Positions 1 to 10,279 are shown, counted from the stretch's first letter. The stretch: DNA of 64,000 bases from Phreatobacter oligotrophus (GCF_003046185.1 NZ_PZZL01000006.1:1-64000), one strand, 5' to 3'. The notes: generated by a model not told the origin, from the letters alone. Numbers and translations: made by a program.

Positions 1-2
1 GT

Positions 3-948
3 GGCTGGGGTCCACATCGCTCGCTCCAAGATGGCCTGAACAACCCCTTGGAATCACGAGTGCCCCAGTCGCTCAACCCTTTCGGGACGGGCTCTAAGGC
101 CGGATGGGTTTCGGTGCGTACACACCGGGACATCGTCGGTGAGGTCAAGACCGTTACCGGCTTGCAAACCGGCGGCTGGTGGTTCGTGTCTATCGCTGTC
201 GAGCAGGAGATCAACGAAGCAGCCTTGAAGGCCGGGCCAACGGTCGGTATCGACCTTGCCGTCGTGAACGCGATTGCGACAAGCGGCGGCGAGATGTTCG
301 ACTTGCCGCGTGTGAGCGCGCAGGAATAGCGGCAGCTCGCTGCCGCTCAGAAGACGATCGCTCGCCGCAGAAAGGGCTGACGCAATCGCTTCAGGGCGAT
401 CCTGCGTCTCCGCCGCATCCAGGCGCGCCATGCGCACCGCAGGGCTGACGCAAAGCACCAGACGACGAGCCGCTTGGTGCGGTGATCACGCTGTGATCAT
501 CATGGAGGACCTGAAGGTCCGGAACATGATGGCCTCGGCAAAAGGAACGGTCGATGAGCCCGGCTCGAAGATTGCCTAAAAGCCGGGCTAAACCTTTCGA
601 TCCTCGACATGGCGCCGGGCGAGACCCGCCGGCAGCTCGAGTACAAGATGCAGCGTGCCGGCGGTCAGCTCATCGTGGTGCCGGCGCCTTACACCTCGCA
701 GCAGTGTTCCTGCTGCGGGGGGACGACACAGGAAAACCGATTTATCGGGAGATCGGTTCTCCTGTGTCTCCTACGGCTTCGCCGCCTGCGCAGACGTCAA
801 CGCTGCGCGGAACATCCTCGCCAAGGGTCTATCGACCCTTGGCGGAAGCGGAGGACATCCGGGGATGGCCTGTGAATCGAGCTTCGCTGGAAGCCGGAAG
901 CCGGAACTCAGGCCGGCGACGGTCGGAAGGCAGCTCCTTCAGGGGTAG
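3..948 (+). pseudogene. tnpB: Decayed TnpB (IS200/IS605-family OrfB) gene
   Basis: A broken TnpB RNA-guided nuclease gene whose start probably lies left of the window. Readable blocks follow the family order: an entry block around GWVSVRTHRDI (about 105-135), the RuvC-I motif GIDLAVVN (about 246), the arginine-rich helix, the RuvC-II motif VIMEDLKVRN (about 494-525), the first zinc-ribbon pair CSCC (about 706), and the RuvC-III motif ADVNAARN (about 790-815). In-frame stops occur at 327-329 and 378-380. The reading frame changes near 480, 578 and 740-765. The second zinc-ribbon knuckle reads CVSYGF, so one cysteine is lost. At least five lesions make this non-functional. No partner tnpA is visible. 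Confidence 0.85.
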
Positions 949-1397
949 TTGTAGTCACAACCGGATAAAGGTCTTGGCAGGAGGGGCTTCGAGGCGATCT
1001 CCGAGGCGGCTAAACTGGAACCTTGAACTGCGAACGGAGCGGACCTTAGGCCGCTCCGCTTCATGACCAACGTAGACCCTAGGGTGCCCGCCCGTGTGAG
1101 AACCGACAAGGCGGATTGCACCCCTCTGACGGTCACTCCTGGCAGCGTGGAACGTTCGTATGAAGCGCTCCAGCTGGACCGCAGGAGCTGAAAGGACAAG
1201 CGCAGGGCCCGCAAGATAGAGCCTAGTCGGGAGATCTGCGATACGGGCACCGGTCTTACTCCTCGAGGGTCCGAGAGGGCCATTCCGCTTGCGGGACAAA
1301 GTGCCCCTGCGATTGTGTTAGGCAGGACCGCAGAGTATGGAGGCGAGCGTGTTAGTGGTGGGGCTTGCCGGGGTGCGGCCTGTTAACGGGGGAACCT
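949..1397. other. Intergenic region upstream of rfbB
   Basis: About 450 bases between the tnpB remnant and rfbB. Open frames exist on both strands, but none resembles a known protein or has a convincing ribosome binding site. It presumably contains the end of the mobile element, where a TnpB guide RNA would lie in an intact copy, and the rfb promoter. I could not locate either. Confidence 0.5.
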
Positions 1398-2459
1398 ATG
1401 GTACGACGCGTTCTCGTTACTGGCGGCGCAGGTTTTATCGGTAGTGCCGTTTGCAGGCATCTCATCGCGTCAGGCAATCATGTCCTGAATGTCGACAAAC
1501 TCACCTATGCCGGCAATCTCGCGTCACTGAGCGCTATCGACAATGCGCCGGGCTACCAGTTCGCCCAGGCCGATATTTGTGATCAAGCTTCGGTATCAGA
1601 GGCGATCAACCAGTTCCGGCCCGACCACATCATGCATCTTGCAGCCGAAAGCCACGTCGATCGCTCCATCGTCGGGGCCCGCGAGTTCATCGACACCAAT
1701 ATCGTGGGAACTTTCGCAATTCTGGAGGCTGCGCGGGCCTATTGGCTCGCCTTACCCAGCGAACGACGGGACGCCTTCCGCTTTCTTCACGTTTCCACGG
1801 ACGAGGTTTATGGCTCCTTGGGGCCGGACGGGCTCTTCACCGAGGAAACCCGATATGATCCGAGCTCGCCTTATTCGGCATCCAAGGCGGCGGCCGATCA
1901 CCTCGTGACAGCCTGGGTCAGGACCTATGGCTTCCCGGCTGTCATATCCAACTGCTCCAACAATTACGGCCCCTTCCACTTCCCGGAAAAGCTGATCCCT
2001 CTCGTCATCCTCAACGCGATGCACGAGAAGCCCCTGCCCGTTTACGGGAAAGGAGACAATATCCGTGATTGGCTCTACGTCGAGGATCATGCCAAGGCCC
2101 TGGACCTGATCGTCTCCAAAGGGCGCATTGGCGAGAAGTACAATGTCGGGGGCCGGAATGAGCGCCAAAACATCGAGGTTGTGCGCCGTATCTGCGACCT
2201 TCTCGACAGGCTGCGGCCACGAGCGGGCTCCTATCACGAGCTCATCACCTTCGTCACCGACCGCCCGGGCCACGATCATCGTTACGCGATCGATGCGACG
2301 AAACTTGAAACCGAGCTCGGTTGGAAGGCGGAGGAGAACTTCGATACCGGGATCGAGAAAACGGTCCGCTGGTACATCGAGAATGAGTGGTGGTGGCGGC
2401 CGCTTCGCGAGCGCGTTTACAAGGGTGAACGCCTGGGTCTCCTGAAAACGACGGATTGA
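1398..2459 (+). CDS. rfbB: dTDP-glucose 4,6-dehydratase RfbB
   Basis: Second step of dTDP-L-rhamnose synthesis: dTDP-glucose to dTDP-4-keto-6-deoxyglucose. This is a cytoplasmic, NAD-dependent extended short-chain dehydrogenase of 353 residues, the usual length. The N-terminal Rossmann motif TGGAGFIGS, the STDEVYG segment and the catalytic YSASK are all present. The ATG at 1398 is preferred over one 33 bases upstream because GGGGGA sits just before it and the protein then begins directly at the Rossmann strand. It is the first gene of rfbBDAC, and the downstream genes follow with gaps of 11 bases or less. Confidence 0.95.
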   Translation: MVRRVLVTGGAGFIGSAVCRHLIASGNHVLNVDKLTYAGNLASLSAIDNAPGYQFAQADICDQASVSEAINQFRPDHIMHLAAESHVDRSIVGAREFIDTNIVGTFAILEAARAYWLALPSERRDAFRFLHVSTDEVYGSLGPDGLFTEETRYDPSSPYSASKAAADHLVTAWVRTYGFPAVISNCSNNYGPFHFPEKLIPLVILNAMHEKPLPVYGKGDNIRDWLYVEDHAKALDLIVSKGRIGEKYNVGGRNERQNIEVVRRICDLLDRLRPRAGSYHELITFVTDRPGHDHRYAIDATKLETELGWKAEENFDTGIEKTVRWYIENEWWWRPLRERVYKGERLGLLKTTD

Positions 2460-2464
2460 TCGCG

Positions 2465-3361
2465 ATGCGTCTCCTCGTTACCGGCCGGGAAGGCCAGGTG
2501 GTCCGATCTCTGCTGAGGCTGAGAGCCACGCAATCTGACATCCAGGTCCATGCGGTGGGCCGTCCTGAACTCGATCTGGCACAGGACCGTGACCTCGTCG
2601 GGATTTTTGAGCCGCTCAAGCCGGACGTCATCGTGAACGCTGCAGCGTACACAGCTGTCGACCAGGCTGAGAGCGACACTGACCTCGCCTTCAGGGTCAA
2701 TGGCCGTGGTGCAGGCCTTGTGGCGCGAGCGGCCCGTCAACTCGGTATTCCGGTCATTCAAATTTCCACAGACTACGTGTTCCCGGGAGACGGAGTGCGT
2801 CCTTATCTCGAGTCTGACCCGGTTAGCCCGGTGAGCGCCTATGGTGCCTCGAAGCTTGCGGGTGAACGCGAAACGGCGCAGGAAAACCCGAACCATGCCG
2901 TGCTGCGCACGGCCTGGGTCTATGCTCCTGAAGGCAAGAATTTCGTCAGGACAATGCTGCGGCTCGCAAAATCGCGGGAAGAGGTGGGCGTGGTCGCGGA
3001 TCAGGTGGGGAACCCGACCAGTGCTGACGACATTGCAGCGGCCGTCGCTGCTGTCGCCATCAATCTGAAAGCCAACCCCCACGACCCAGCCTTGCGCGGG
3101 ATTTTTCATATGACCTCACAGGGGGAAACGACCTGGGCCGGTTTTGCAGATACCATTTTTAGAGAATCCGCAGCGAGAGGCGGCCCAAGCGCTCGGGTCA
3201 AGGGGATCGCAACGAGCGACTATCCGACGCCAGCCAAGCGGCCGGCGAACTCCAGGCTGGATTGCAGCAAGCTGAGGAACGCCCACGGGGTGGTTCTGCC
3301 GTCGTGGAATGACGGGCTGGCGCGTTGCATCAACGCTATCAGTATGACGGGAGAGTGGTAA
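2465..3361 (+). CDS. rfbD: dTDP-4-dehydrorhamnose reductase RfbD
   Basis: Last step of dTDP-L-rhamnose synthesis, reducing the 4-keto group with NAD(P)H. The protein has 298 residues. It starts with the nucleotide-binding MRLLVTGREGQ and carries ISTDYVFPG and the YGASKLAGE catalytic segment (Tyr and Lys). The ATG at 2465 lies 5 bases after the rfbB stop; a TTG at 2456 is in frame but less likely. The order rfbB-rfbD-rfbA-rfbC is that of many O-antigen loci, so coupled expression is expected. Confidence 0.94.
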   Translation: MRLLVTGREGQVVRSLLRLRATQSDIQVHAVGRPELDLAQDRDLVGIFEPLKPDVIVNAAAYTAVDQAESDTDLAFRVNGRGAGLVARAARQLGIPVIQISTDYVFPGDGVRPYLESDPVSPVSAYGASKLAGERETAQENPNHAVLRTAWVYAPEGKNFVRTMLRLAKSREEVGVVADQVGNPTSADDIAAAVAAVAINLKANPHDPALRGIFHMTSQGETTWAGFADTIFRESAARGGPSARVKGIATSDYPTPAKRPANSRLDCSKLRNAHGVVLPSWNDGLARCINAISMTGEW

Positions 3362-3364
3362 ATC

Positions 3365-4237
3365 ATGAAGGGCATTATTCTCGCGGGCGGGAGCGGCACA
3401 CGCCTGCATCCCATTACTCTTGCTGTGTCGAAGCAGCTTGTGCCTGTCTATGACAAGCCGATGATCTACTATCCGCTCTCGGTGCTGATGTTGGCCGGTA
3501 TCAGGGAAATCCTGATCATCTCAACGCCCCATGATCTTCCCTCGTTCCGTCGCCTTCTCGGCACCGGCGAGGGCTGGGGGGTGAAGTTCTCCTACGCAGA
3601 ACAGGCTGTCCCTAACGGGCTCGCTCAGGCGTTCGTCATTGGCGAGGAGTTCCTCGCAGGCGACCGGGCAACGCTCGTCCTCGGTGACAATATCTTCTAC
3701 GGCGCTGGCCTCGGCGAGCTGCTCGATGCGGCCGTTGCACAAGAGAATGGTGCAACCGTCTTCGCCTATCACGTGGAAGATCCAGAGCGTTATGGCGTGG
3801 TCGAGTTCGCTGGCCACGGCCGCGCGATTTCAATCGAGGAGAAACCTGCCAAGCCTCGTTCAAGCTGGGCGGTGACCGGCCTTTACGTTTATGACAACAC
3901 CGTGGTGGAGGTTGCCAAGGCCGTGAAGCCCTCGGCCCGCGGCGAATACGAGATTACCGACGTCAACCGGCATTATCTCGAAAACGGCAATCTGCACGTC
4001 CAGAAGATGGGACGCGGTTATGCCTGGCTCGACACGGGAACTCCGGATTCTCTTACGGACGCGTCGAACTTCGTTCGCACCATCGAGCGGCGCCAGGGCA
4101 TGCGCATCTGCTGCCCCGAGGAGATCGCCTTCGAAAAGGGGTTCATCGACGCTGATCAGCTGCGCAGGCTGGCTGAGCCGCTCATCAAGGGACCCTACGG
4201 CCGCTATCTGCTCAAGGTCATCGACGAAGGCCGGTGA
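3365..4237 (+). CDS. rfbA: Glucose-1-phosphate thymidylyltransferase RfbA
   Basis: First committed step of the rhamnose pathway: glucose-1-phosphate plus dTTP to dTDP-glucose. It has 290 residues, full length. The nucleotidyltransferase signature GGSGTRLHP is at residues 8-16, followed by [17 protein letters not shown], the metal-binding LGDNIFYG and EEKPAKP. The ATG lies 3 bases after the rfbD stop. A partial second copy of this gene (C-terminal half) lies at about 19.34-19.84 kb, so this is the only functional rfbA in the window. Confidence 0.96.
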   Translation: MKGIILAGGSGTRLHPITLAVSKQLVPVYDKPMIYYPLSVLMLAGIREILIISTPHDLPSFRRLLGTGEGWGVKFSYAEQAVPNGLAQAFVIGEEFLAGDRATLVLGDNIFYGAGLGELLDAAVAQENGATVFAYHVEDPERYGVVEFAGHGRAISIEEKPAKPRSSWAVTGLYVYDNTVVEVAKAVKPSARGEYEITDVNRHYLENGNLHVQKMGRGYAWLDTGTPDSLTDASNFVRTIERRQGMRICCPEEIAFEKGFIDADQLRRLAEPLIKGPYGRYLLKVIDEGR

Positions 4238-4248
4238 GGACACCCTCC

Positions 4249-4806
4249 ATGAAGATCGAAACATTTGCCATTCCAGGGCCGCTCTTGGTTCAGCCGACAA
4301 AAATTGGCGACCACCGTGGCTTCTTCTCGGAGACGTTCCGCGCCGACCGTTTCGAGGAAGCTGCCGGACCAATCAGGTTTGTCCAGGACAACCAGTCTTT
4401 GTCAGCCACCAAGGGGACGATCCGAGGCCTTCACTACCAGAAGGAGCCTCGAGCGCAGGGAAAGCTCGTGAGGGTGACGCGCGGAGCCATTCTCGACGTC
4501 GCGGTCGATATCCGCACGGGGTCGCCCACCTACGGACAATGCGTGGCCGTCGAACTCACTGCGGACAACTGGCAGCAGCTCTGGATTCCCCCTGGGTTCC
4601 TGCACGGCTTTGCGACGCTGACGAATGATTGCGAGGTGCTTTACAAGGTGACGGATTACTACAGTCGCGAGCACGATGCAGGCGTCCGGTGGAATGACCC
4701 GGCAATCGGCGTTCCATGGCCCTTCTCCGAGGAGACAGCAGTCCTTTCGGAGAAGGACAAGACCGCGCCATTCCTGAGTGAAATCGGATCACCGTTCCGC
4801 TTCTGA
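4249..4806 (+). CDS. rfbC: dTDP-4-dehydrorhamnose 3,5-epimerase RfbC
   Basis: Third step of dTDP-L-rhamnose synthesis, double epimerisation at C3 and C5. It is a 185-residue cupin-fold protein, normal length. It shows FFSETFRADRF, the catalytic-His region RGLHYQ, and the WIPPGFLHGF segment that shapes the cupin pocket. The ATG at 4249 is chosen over a GTG at 4234 because the family begins at MKIE. It starts 11 bases after rfbA. A truncated paralogue lies at 19861-20121. Confidence 0.95.
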   Translation: MKIETFAIPGPLLVQPTKIGDHRGFFSETFRADRFEEAAGPIRFVQDNQSLSATKGTIRGLHYQKEPRAQGKLVRVTRGAILDVAVDIRTGSPTYGQCVAVELTADNWQQLWIPPGFLHGFATLTNDCEVLYKVTDYYSREHDAGVRWNDPAIGVPWPFSEETAVLSEKDKTAPFLSEIGSPFRF

Positions 4807-4894
4807 TCGCCGCGCCATTCTTCCATCAAGCTCTGATGCCTCCCGGGGACCTGGCAGGCAATCACAGTCTTCGCCGACACGAGGCTCAGCCCGC

Positions 4895-6394
4895 ATGTTC
4901 CCGAAGCCGCTCGCCAGCCTGAAGCCGAACACTGCTGCCTATGAATCCCTGCCCATGGTGAAGCCCACCGGCTTCCGCGAGTACGATGCGCGGTGGTTCT
5001 TCGGCGAGGAACTGAACCTCATGGGCGTGCAGGCCGTGGGCATGGGCCTCGGCACGCTGATCGGCCGCATGGGCGTGAAGCGCGAGATCGTCGTCGGCCA
5101 TGATTTCCGCGGCTATTCCGCCTCCATCAAGATGGCGCTGGTCACCGGCCTGATGGCCGCCGGCTGCAAGGTGCGCGACATCGGTCTCGCCATGTCGCCC
5201 ATGGCCTATTTCGCGCAGTTCGAGCTCGACGTGCCCTGCGTCGCCATGGTCACCGCCAGCCACAACGACAATGGCTGGACCGGCGTGAAGATGGGCGCCC
5301 AGCGCCCCGTCACCTTCGGTCCCGACGAGATGGGCGCCTTGAAGAAGATCGTGCTGGAGGCTGATTTCGACCTCGTCGGCGGCGGCTCCTACCTCTTCGT
5401 CGAGGATTTCGCCCAGCGCTACATCCGCGATCTCACCAACCGTCCCAAGGTCACCCGCAAGCTGCGCGTCATCGCCGCCTGCGGCAACGGCACGGCCGGC
5501 GCCTTCGCGCCGCAGATCCTCGAGAAGCTCGGCGTCGAGGTGATCCCGCTTGATGCGGAGCTCGACCATTCCTTCCCGCGCTACAATCCGAACCCCGAAG
5601 ACATGAAGATGCTTCACGCCATGTCCGATGCCGTGAAGGAGCATGGGGCGGACGTGGCGCTGGGCTTCGACGGTGACGGCGACCGCTGCGGTGTCGTCGA
5701 CAACCACGGCGAGGAGATTTTCGCCGACAAGATCGGCGTGATGCTCGCCCGCGACCTCTGCAAGGTGCACGGCCCCTCGCAATTCGTGGTCGACGTGAAG
5801 TCCACCGGCCTGTTCGACGCCGACCCCGAGCTGAAGCGCCTCGGCGCCAAGACCGACTACTGGAAGACCGGCCACTCCTACATCAAGCGCCGGGTCCGCG
5901 ACCTCAACGCCCTCGCCGGCTTCGAAAAGTCCGGCCACTTCTTCTTCAACGCGCCGGTCGGCCGCGGCTATGACGACGGCCTCGTCACGGCCATCGCCGT
6001 GATCGACATGCTCGACCGCAATCCGACCAAGTCCATGGCCGAGCTCTATGTCGAAGTGCCGAAGACCTGGGGCTCGCCGACCATGGCGCCGAAATGCGCC
6101 GATGAGGTGAAGTACGAGGTGGTCGATCGCGTGGTGAAGCGGTTCGAGGCGATGAAGGCAGCGGGCGAGACCGTCGCCGGTTCGCCGATCACCTCGCTGG
6201 TCACCGTCAACGGTGTGCGCGTGGGCACGCCCGACGGCACCTGGGGTCTCGTCCGCGCCTCCTCGAACAAGCCCGAGCTCGTCGTGGTGGTGGAGAGCCC
6301 GGTCTCCGAGCAGCGCATGCGCGACATGTTCAAGGCCGTCGACACGGTCCTGCGCGAGAACCCCGAGGTCGGCGCCTACAATCAGACGATCTGA
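4895..6394 (+). CDS. manB: Phosphomannomutase/phosphoglucomutase
   Basis: Interconverts hexose-6-phosphate and hexose-1-phosphate. It feeds GDP-mannose synthesis together with manC at 20.4-21.9 kb, and possibly glucose-1-phosphate for rfbA. The alpha-D-phosphohexomutase of 499 residues has the phosphoserine loop TASHNDNG, the magnesium loop GFDGDGDRCG, the sugar-binding segment GFEKSGHFFF and the C-terminal phosphate-binding region VRASSNKPE. The ATG at 4895 follows GAGG. A longer reading from 4778 would overlap rfbC and adds no family sequence. It is separated from rfbC by 88 bases, so it may have its own promoter. Mannose versus glucose specificity cannot be decided by eye. Confidence 0.9.
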   Translation: MFPKPLASLKPNTAAYESLPMVKPTGFREYDARWFFGEELNLMGVQAVGMGLGTLIGRMGVKREIVVGHDFRGYSASIKMALVTGLMAAGCKVRDIGLAMSPMAYFAQFELDVPCVAMVTASHNDNGWTGVKMGAQRPVTFGPDEMGALKKIVLEADFDLVGGGSYLFVEDFAQRYIRDLTNRPKVTRKLRVIAACGNGTAGAFAPQILEKLGVEVIPLDAELDHSFPRYNPNPEDMKMLHAMSDAVKEHGADVALGFDGDGDRCGVVDNHGEEIFADKIGVMLARDLCKVHGPSQFVVDVKSTGLFDADPELKRLGAKTDYWKTGHSYIKRRVRDLNALAGFEKSGHFFFNAPVGRGYDDGLVTAIAVIDMLDRNPTKSMAELYVEVPKTWGSPTMAPKCADEVKYEVVDRVVKRFEAMKAAGETVAGSPITSLVTVNGVRVGTPDGTWGLVRASSNKPELVVVVESPVSEQRMRDMFKAVDTVLRENPEVGAYNQTI

Positions 6395-6511
6395 GCCTAT
6401 AGGCGGCGCAAGAGCCAACGCTATCAGGTCTAAATCAAGCCGCAGCGAAATGACGGGAGCGCGCAAGGCCCTGGTGCGCATTCCGCTCAACGGGATCTGC
6501 GCCATGGCGTC

Positions 6512-8167
6512 TCACACCCTGATACGCCTGAGGTGCTCGAGCAGCCCCGCGGTCGAGGCGTCGAGCCCGGCGAGCTCCATCGTCTTTCCGGCCACCAGCG
6601 GCTCCAGCCGGGTCGCCAGCTCCTTGCCGAGTTCGACGCCCCACTGGTCGAAGGCGTTGATGCCGAGGACGGCGGCCATGACGAAGACCTTATGCTCGTA
6701 GAGCGCCACGATCATGCCGAGCGTGACGGGATCGAGCTTGCGGTAGAGGAAGGTCGTCGAGGGCCGGTCGCCGGTGAAGACCCGGTGCGGGGCGAGCTTT
6801 TCCGCCTCCGCCTTTGACAGCCCCTTGGCGATGAGCTGGTCGCGCGCCTCCTCGAAGGAACGGCCCTTCATCAGCGCCTGGCTCTGGGCGAGGCAATTGG
6901 CCACGAGGAGGTCATGGTGCTTGCGGCCGCGCTCATGCGGCGAGGCGGCGACAAGGAAATCGCAGGGCACGACCTCCGTGCCCTGGTGCAACAGCTGGAA
7001 GAAGGCGTGCTGGCCATTGGTACCGGGCTCGCCCCAGATGATCGGCCCGGTCGGGCGCGTCACGGCCTTGCCCTCCAGCGTCACGCCCTTGCCGAGGCTC
7101 TCCATGTCGAGCTGCTGGAGATGGGCGGGCAGCCTTGCGAGGCGCTGGTCATAGGGCAGGACGGCGTGGCTGGCATAGGACCAGACGTTGCGGTGCCAGA
7201 GGCCGAGGAGGCCCATGATCACCGGCATGTTCCGCTTCAGCGGGGCCGTGCGGAAATGCTGGTCGACCCGCTCGGCCCCCGCGAGGAAGGCGGTGAAATG
7301 GCGCGGCCCGACCGCGATCATCAGCGACAGGCCGACCGCCGACCAGACGGAGTAGCGGCCGCCGACCCAGTCCCAGAAGCGGAACATGCTGGCCTCGGCG
7401 ATGCCGAAAGCATTGACCGCGGCGAGGTTGGTGGAGACGGCGGCGAAGTGGCGGCCGACCGCCTCCTCGCCCAGACCTTGCGCGATCCAGTTCCGCGCCG
7501 TCTGGGCATTGGTCATGGTCTCGACCGTGGTGAAGGTCTTGGATACCACCACGAAGAGGGTGCGGGCGGGGTCGAGGCCCTTCAGCGTATCGGCGATGTG
7601 GGCGCCGTCGACATTGGAAACGAAGCGCACGGCGAGGCCGCGCTTGCCATAGGGCTTCAGCGCCTCGGCGGCCATGGCGGGGCCGAGATCGGAGCCGCCG
7701 ATGCCGATATTGACGATGGTGTTGAAGCGCTTGCCCGTCGCCCCGCGCAGGGCGCCGGAGCGCACCGCCTCGGCGAAGGCAAGGCAGCGTTCCCGCTCCG
7801 CCGCCACTTCCGGCATGACGTCGCGGCCATCGGTGAGGATGGGCGTGCCGGAGAGGTTGCGCAGCGCCACGTGCAGCACGGCGCGGTCCTCGGTGGTGTT
7901 GATGCGCTGGCCTGCGAACATGGCGTCGCGCTTCTCTTCCAGCCGCGCCGCGCGGGCGAGATCGACGAGCAGGCGCATGGTCGTGGCGGTCACCCGCGTC
8001 TTCGACCAGTCCATCAGCAGGGATCCCAGCTTCAGCGAGAACTTCTGGAAGCGCCTGGGATCCTTGGCAAACAGGTCAACGATGGATGTTGCGTCTAACA
8101 CACGGCGGTTGGTCTCGAGCACCTCCCAGACACGGGCAATAACTTCGGTGTCAGCATTCGAACTCAT
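6512..8167 (-). CDS. pgi: Glucose-6-phosphate isomerase
   Basis: Interconverts glucose-6-phosphate and fructose-6-phosphate. It is central to glycolysis and gluconeogenesis and supplies fructose-6-phosphate to the mannose branch. The 551-residue cytoplasmic enzyme is full length. The PGI signature region DWVGGRYSVWSAVG, the phosphate loop NIGIGGSDLGP and the C-terminal HKVFVMAAVLGINAFDQWGVELGK region (quoted in part: INAFDQWGVELGK) are present. It is convergent with the phosphomutase across 117 bases in which I saw no clear terminator. Confidence 0.96.
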   Translation of the reverse strand: MSSNADTEVIARVWEVLETNRRVLDATSIVDLFAKDPRRFQKFSLKLGSLLMDWSKTRVTATTMRLLVDLARAARLEEKRDAMFAGQRINTTEDRAVLHVALRNLSGTPILTDGRDVMPEVAAERERCLAFAEAVRSGALRGATGKRFNTIVNIGIGGSDLGPAMAAEALKPYGKRGLAVRFVSNVDGAHIADTLKGLDPARTLFVVVSKTFTTVETMTNAQTARNWIAQGLGEEAVGRHFAAVSTNLAAVNAFGIAEASMFRFWDWVGGRYSVWSAVGLSLMIAVGPRHFTAFLAGAERVDQHFRTAPLKRNMPVIMGLLGLWHRNVWSYASHAVLPYDQRLARLPAHLQQLDMESLGKGVTLEGKAVTRPTGPIIWGEPGTNGQHAFFQLLHQGTEVVPCDFLVAASPHERGRKHHDLLVANCLAQSQALMKGRSFEEARDQLIAKGLSKAEAEKLAPHRVFTGDRPSTTFLYRKLDPVTLGMIVALYEHKVFVMAAVLGINAFDQWGVELGKELATRLEPLVAGKTMELAGLDASTAGLLEHLRRIRV

Positions 8168-8336
8168 AAGGCGGCACGGCCTAGGTCAGCAACTGGGAGC
8201 CGATTCGGCCAATGTTGGGGACCCCACCGGACCACCATGATCAGCCAACGGATTAGCGGGCGTCGTATCATTGGGCACGGTCACTCGCCGCAGTCCGATC
8301 CAGCGCTCAAGAACAACGCAGTTAAGCGCCGAACAG

Positions 8337-9683
8337 CTACCTCGAGTGCAATCTACGACCGTGATGTTCCTCCAATCGGGTCGAAGCCTTGATGCTGTCC
8401 TTCTCGGAAGGAGCCGCTCTTGCCTGCACTGGGAGCGCGACGGCGGGCTTATCCTTCCGGATCGGGGGCTCGGACACCGGATCAATCAAGTCATTTCGCT
8501 CCATACCGAAGGCCTCCAGGAGGTCGAGTGCACGGTCAATCTGCGCCTCGGTATGGGCCGCCGACACGAACATGCGAAGACGCGGCAAATCCTTCGGGAC
8601 TGCGAGCTGCACGATGGGCGGCGCGTAGATGCCGTTATCGAGCAGCATACGGTAGGCATCGAGGGCGTTCTCACGGGACGTGAAGTGGACCGGGATGATC
8701 GCAAACCCCCCTGCAAGGCCCGTGCGGAGCCCACGACGACGGGCACCGGACAGGAAGTAGCGGGAGTTGTGCTGGAGCTGGGCGACACGCTCGGGCTCGC
8801 TGTCGAGGATCTCGAGCGCCGCCGTCGCGGCAGCGGCAACGGGGGGCGGCAAGCCCACACTGTAGACATAGCCAGGCAGCGTATGGCGGAGCCACTCGAT
8901 CACGGCACGGCTGGCGCCGATAAAGCCCCCGCAGGTGCCAAAGGTCTTTGAAAGCGTGCCCATCGTGAGATCGATTTCGTCGCGATCGATCCCGAAATGC
9001 TCGACAATGCCCCTGCCCGTCTTGCCGAGGACACCAAGGGAATGAGCCTCGTCGACATAGAGCCAGGTGTTGTAGCGCTTTTTCAGGGCAACGACGCGCG
9101 GAAGGTCCACGCAATCCCCGTCCATGCTGTAAAGACCCTCGCACACGATCATCGCACGCTTGTAGCTCGAACGATGCTCCTTCAGGAGCGCCTCGAGCGC
9201 ATCCAGATCGTTATGCGGGAACTCAATGGCGGTCGCACGGGTGATCGACGTGCCTGCCATGATGCTGGAGTGGCTGAGGCTGTCGTAGATTAGAAGATCA
9301 TTGTGGCCGAGGACATGGCCGATCAGTGACGCATTGGTGCCATAGCCGGAAACAAGCGCAAGGCAGGCTTCCGTGTCCATGAAACGGGCCAGGCCGTCCT
9401 CGAGCTCACGATGGAAGCTACGCTCTCCGCCCACGACGCGCGATGCGCCGACGCCAAAGCCAAAATGGCGGATGGTTCTTATCGCCCGCTCAGCGACATA
9501 CGCTTCGTCGGCCACACCGATGTAGTCGTAATTGGCGAAGCTAACGAATTCTTTGCCGGAAGCCGCGCAAGTCGCGCGAAACTCGTCAACCACGGTATTG
9601 TAGGGCGAATCCGACCGAATGACCGAACCGATCTCAAATGTCAGTCGACGTGACGCATAAGACGACAAGCTGGCATCGATCAT
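8337..9683 (-). CDS. Alpha-oxoamine synthase-family PLP enzyme (AONS/KBL/SPT-like)
   Basis: A pyridoxal-phosphate enzyme of the family that condenses an amino acid with an acyl thioester (8-amino-7-oxononanoate synthase, 2-amino-3-ketobutyrate CoA ligase, serine palmitoyltransferase). It has 448 residues. It shows FANYDYIGV near the start, the glycine-rich GVGASRVVGG, the PLP-stacking SHSSIMAG, DEAHSLG, and the Schiff-base lysine in GTLSKTFG. The ATG at 9683 is preceded by GGAGG at good spacing, so in-frame ATGs upstream are rejected. There is an unusual proline/charged tail of about 40 residues. Its position in a surface-polysaccharide region recalls RkpG of Sinorhizobium capsule loci, so lipid-linked or acylated glycan synthesis is plausible. 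The substrate is unknown. Confidence 0.85.
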   Translation of the reverse strand: MIDASLSSYASRRLTFEIGSVIRSDSPYNTVVDEFRATCAASGKEFVSFANYDYIGVADEAYVAERAIRTIRHFGFGVGASRVVGGERSFHRELEDGLARFMDTEACLALVSGYGTNASLIGHVLGHNDLLIYDSLSHSSIMAGTSITRATAIEFPHNDLDALEALLKEHRSSYKRAMIVCEGLYSMDGDCVDLPRVVALKKRYNTWLYVDEAHSLGVLGKTGRGIVEHFGIDRDEIDLTMGTLSKTFGTCGGFIGASRAVIEWLRHTLPGYVYSVGLPPPVAAAATAALEILDSEPERVAQLQHNSRYFLSGARRRGLRTGLAGGFAIIPVHFTSRENALDAYRMLLDNGIYAPPIVQLAVPKDLPRLRMFVSAAHTEAQIDRALDLLEAFGMERNDLIDPVSEPPIRKDKPAVALPVQARAAPSEKDSIKASTRLEEHHGRRLHSR

Positions 9684-10279
9684 TGACACCTCCACGAAAC
9701 TGGTGCAGCGCACACACTCATTCAACGGCAATGCACAATATCCCATGTAGCGCATGAGCGGCGAACTCGGCTAGCGAAAACCGGTTCGGCATCAACCCGC
9801 GACACGTTCACTGTTGCATCAGAACCACAAACTGGCAGCAATTTCCTTGCCAGAAGACCATGGCCGGCAAAAGATTGTTTGGGCGGGTCTGCGTCATTGA
9901 AGGTCAGCAACTGACGCGACAACGCCCGCGGCGCGACGCACGCTAGCCGCATATGAAAGAGTTATCCGACCCATCGAATGGACAGAATTCTGTGCGGCCT
10001 TGCGAATGCCGGCATGAGCGCAGCGCCGAAATCAATCCCCTATTTTCGATTGTTCGCAAAGCTTTGTGCACAGGCCGGAAGCTTTTTTGCGCAAAACAAG
10101 CGCTGCGCCTCGCCGTGGTGTCTTAGCATTGATATGATCTACGGGCTACGGTTCCGTCATCGATTGGAAGAGAAATTGATTTCGCTCCGTGTCCTGGCGC
10201 GCATAGGGTTCTTCGCCTATATCGCGAAATACACAGCGCTCACCCACAGACCCTCGTATTTCTCCGAAAGCTACCTGAC
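9684..10279. promoter_or_regulatory. AT-richer divergent intergenic region
   Basis: About 600 bases between the divergently transcribed oxoamine synthase and aminotransferase genes. It is visibly richer in A and T than its surroundings, with runs such as those around 10050-10100. It should hold both promoters. A small inverted repeat CTGGCA...TGCCAG with a 10-base spacer occurs at about 9829-9852. An open frame at 9978-10358 overlaps the aminotransferase start and resembles nothing known, so no gene is called. Confidence 0.5.

Noticed and set aside
949-1100. Possible TnpB guide RNA at the end of the mobile-element remnant
   Set aside because: No conserved scaffold could be recognised by eye and the element is badly decayed.
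955-1299. Minus-strand open frames of about 114 codons after the tnpB remnant
   Set aside because: No recognisable motif, no ribosome binding site, two overlapping frames of equal length.
4886-6505. 539-codon open frame antisense to the phosphomutase gene
   Set aside because: Composition is His/Asp/Gly-rich shadow coding of a high-GC gene; the sense frame has all family motifs.
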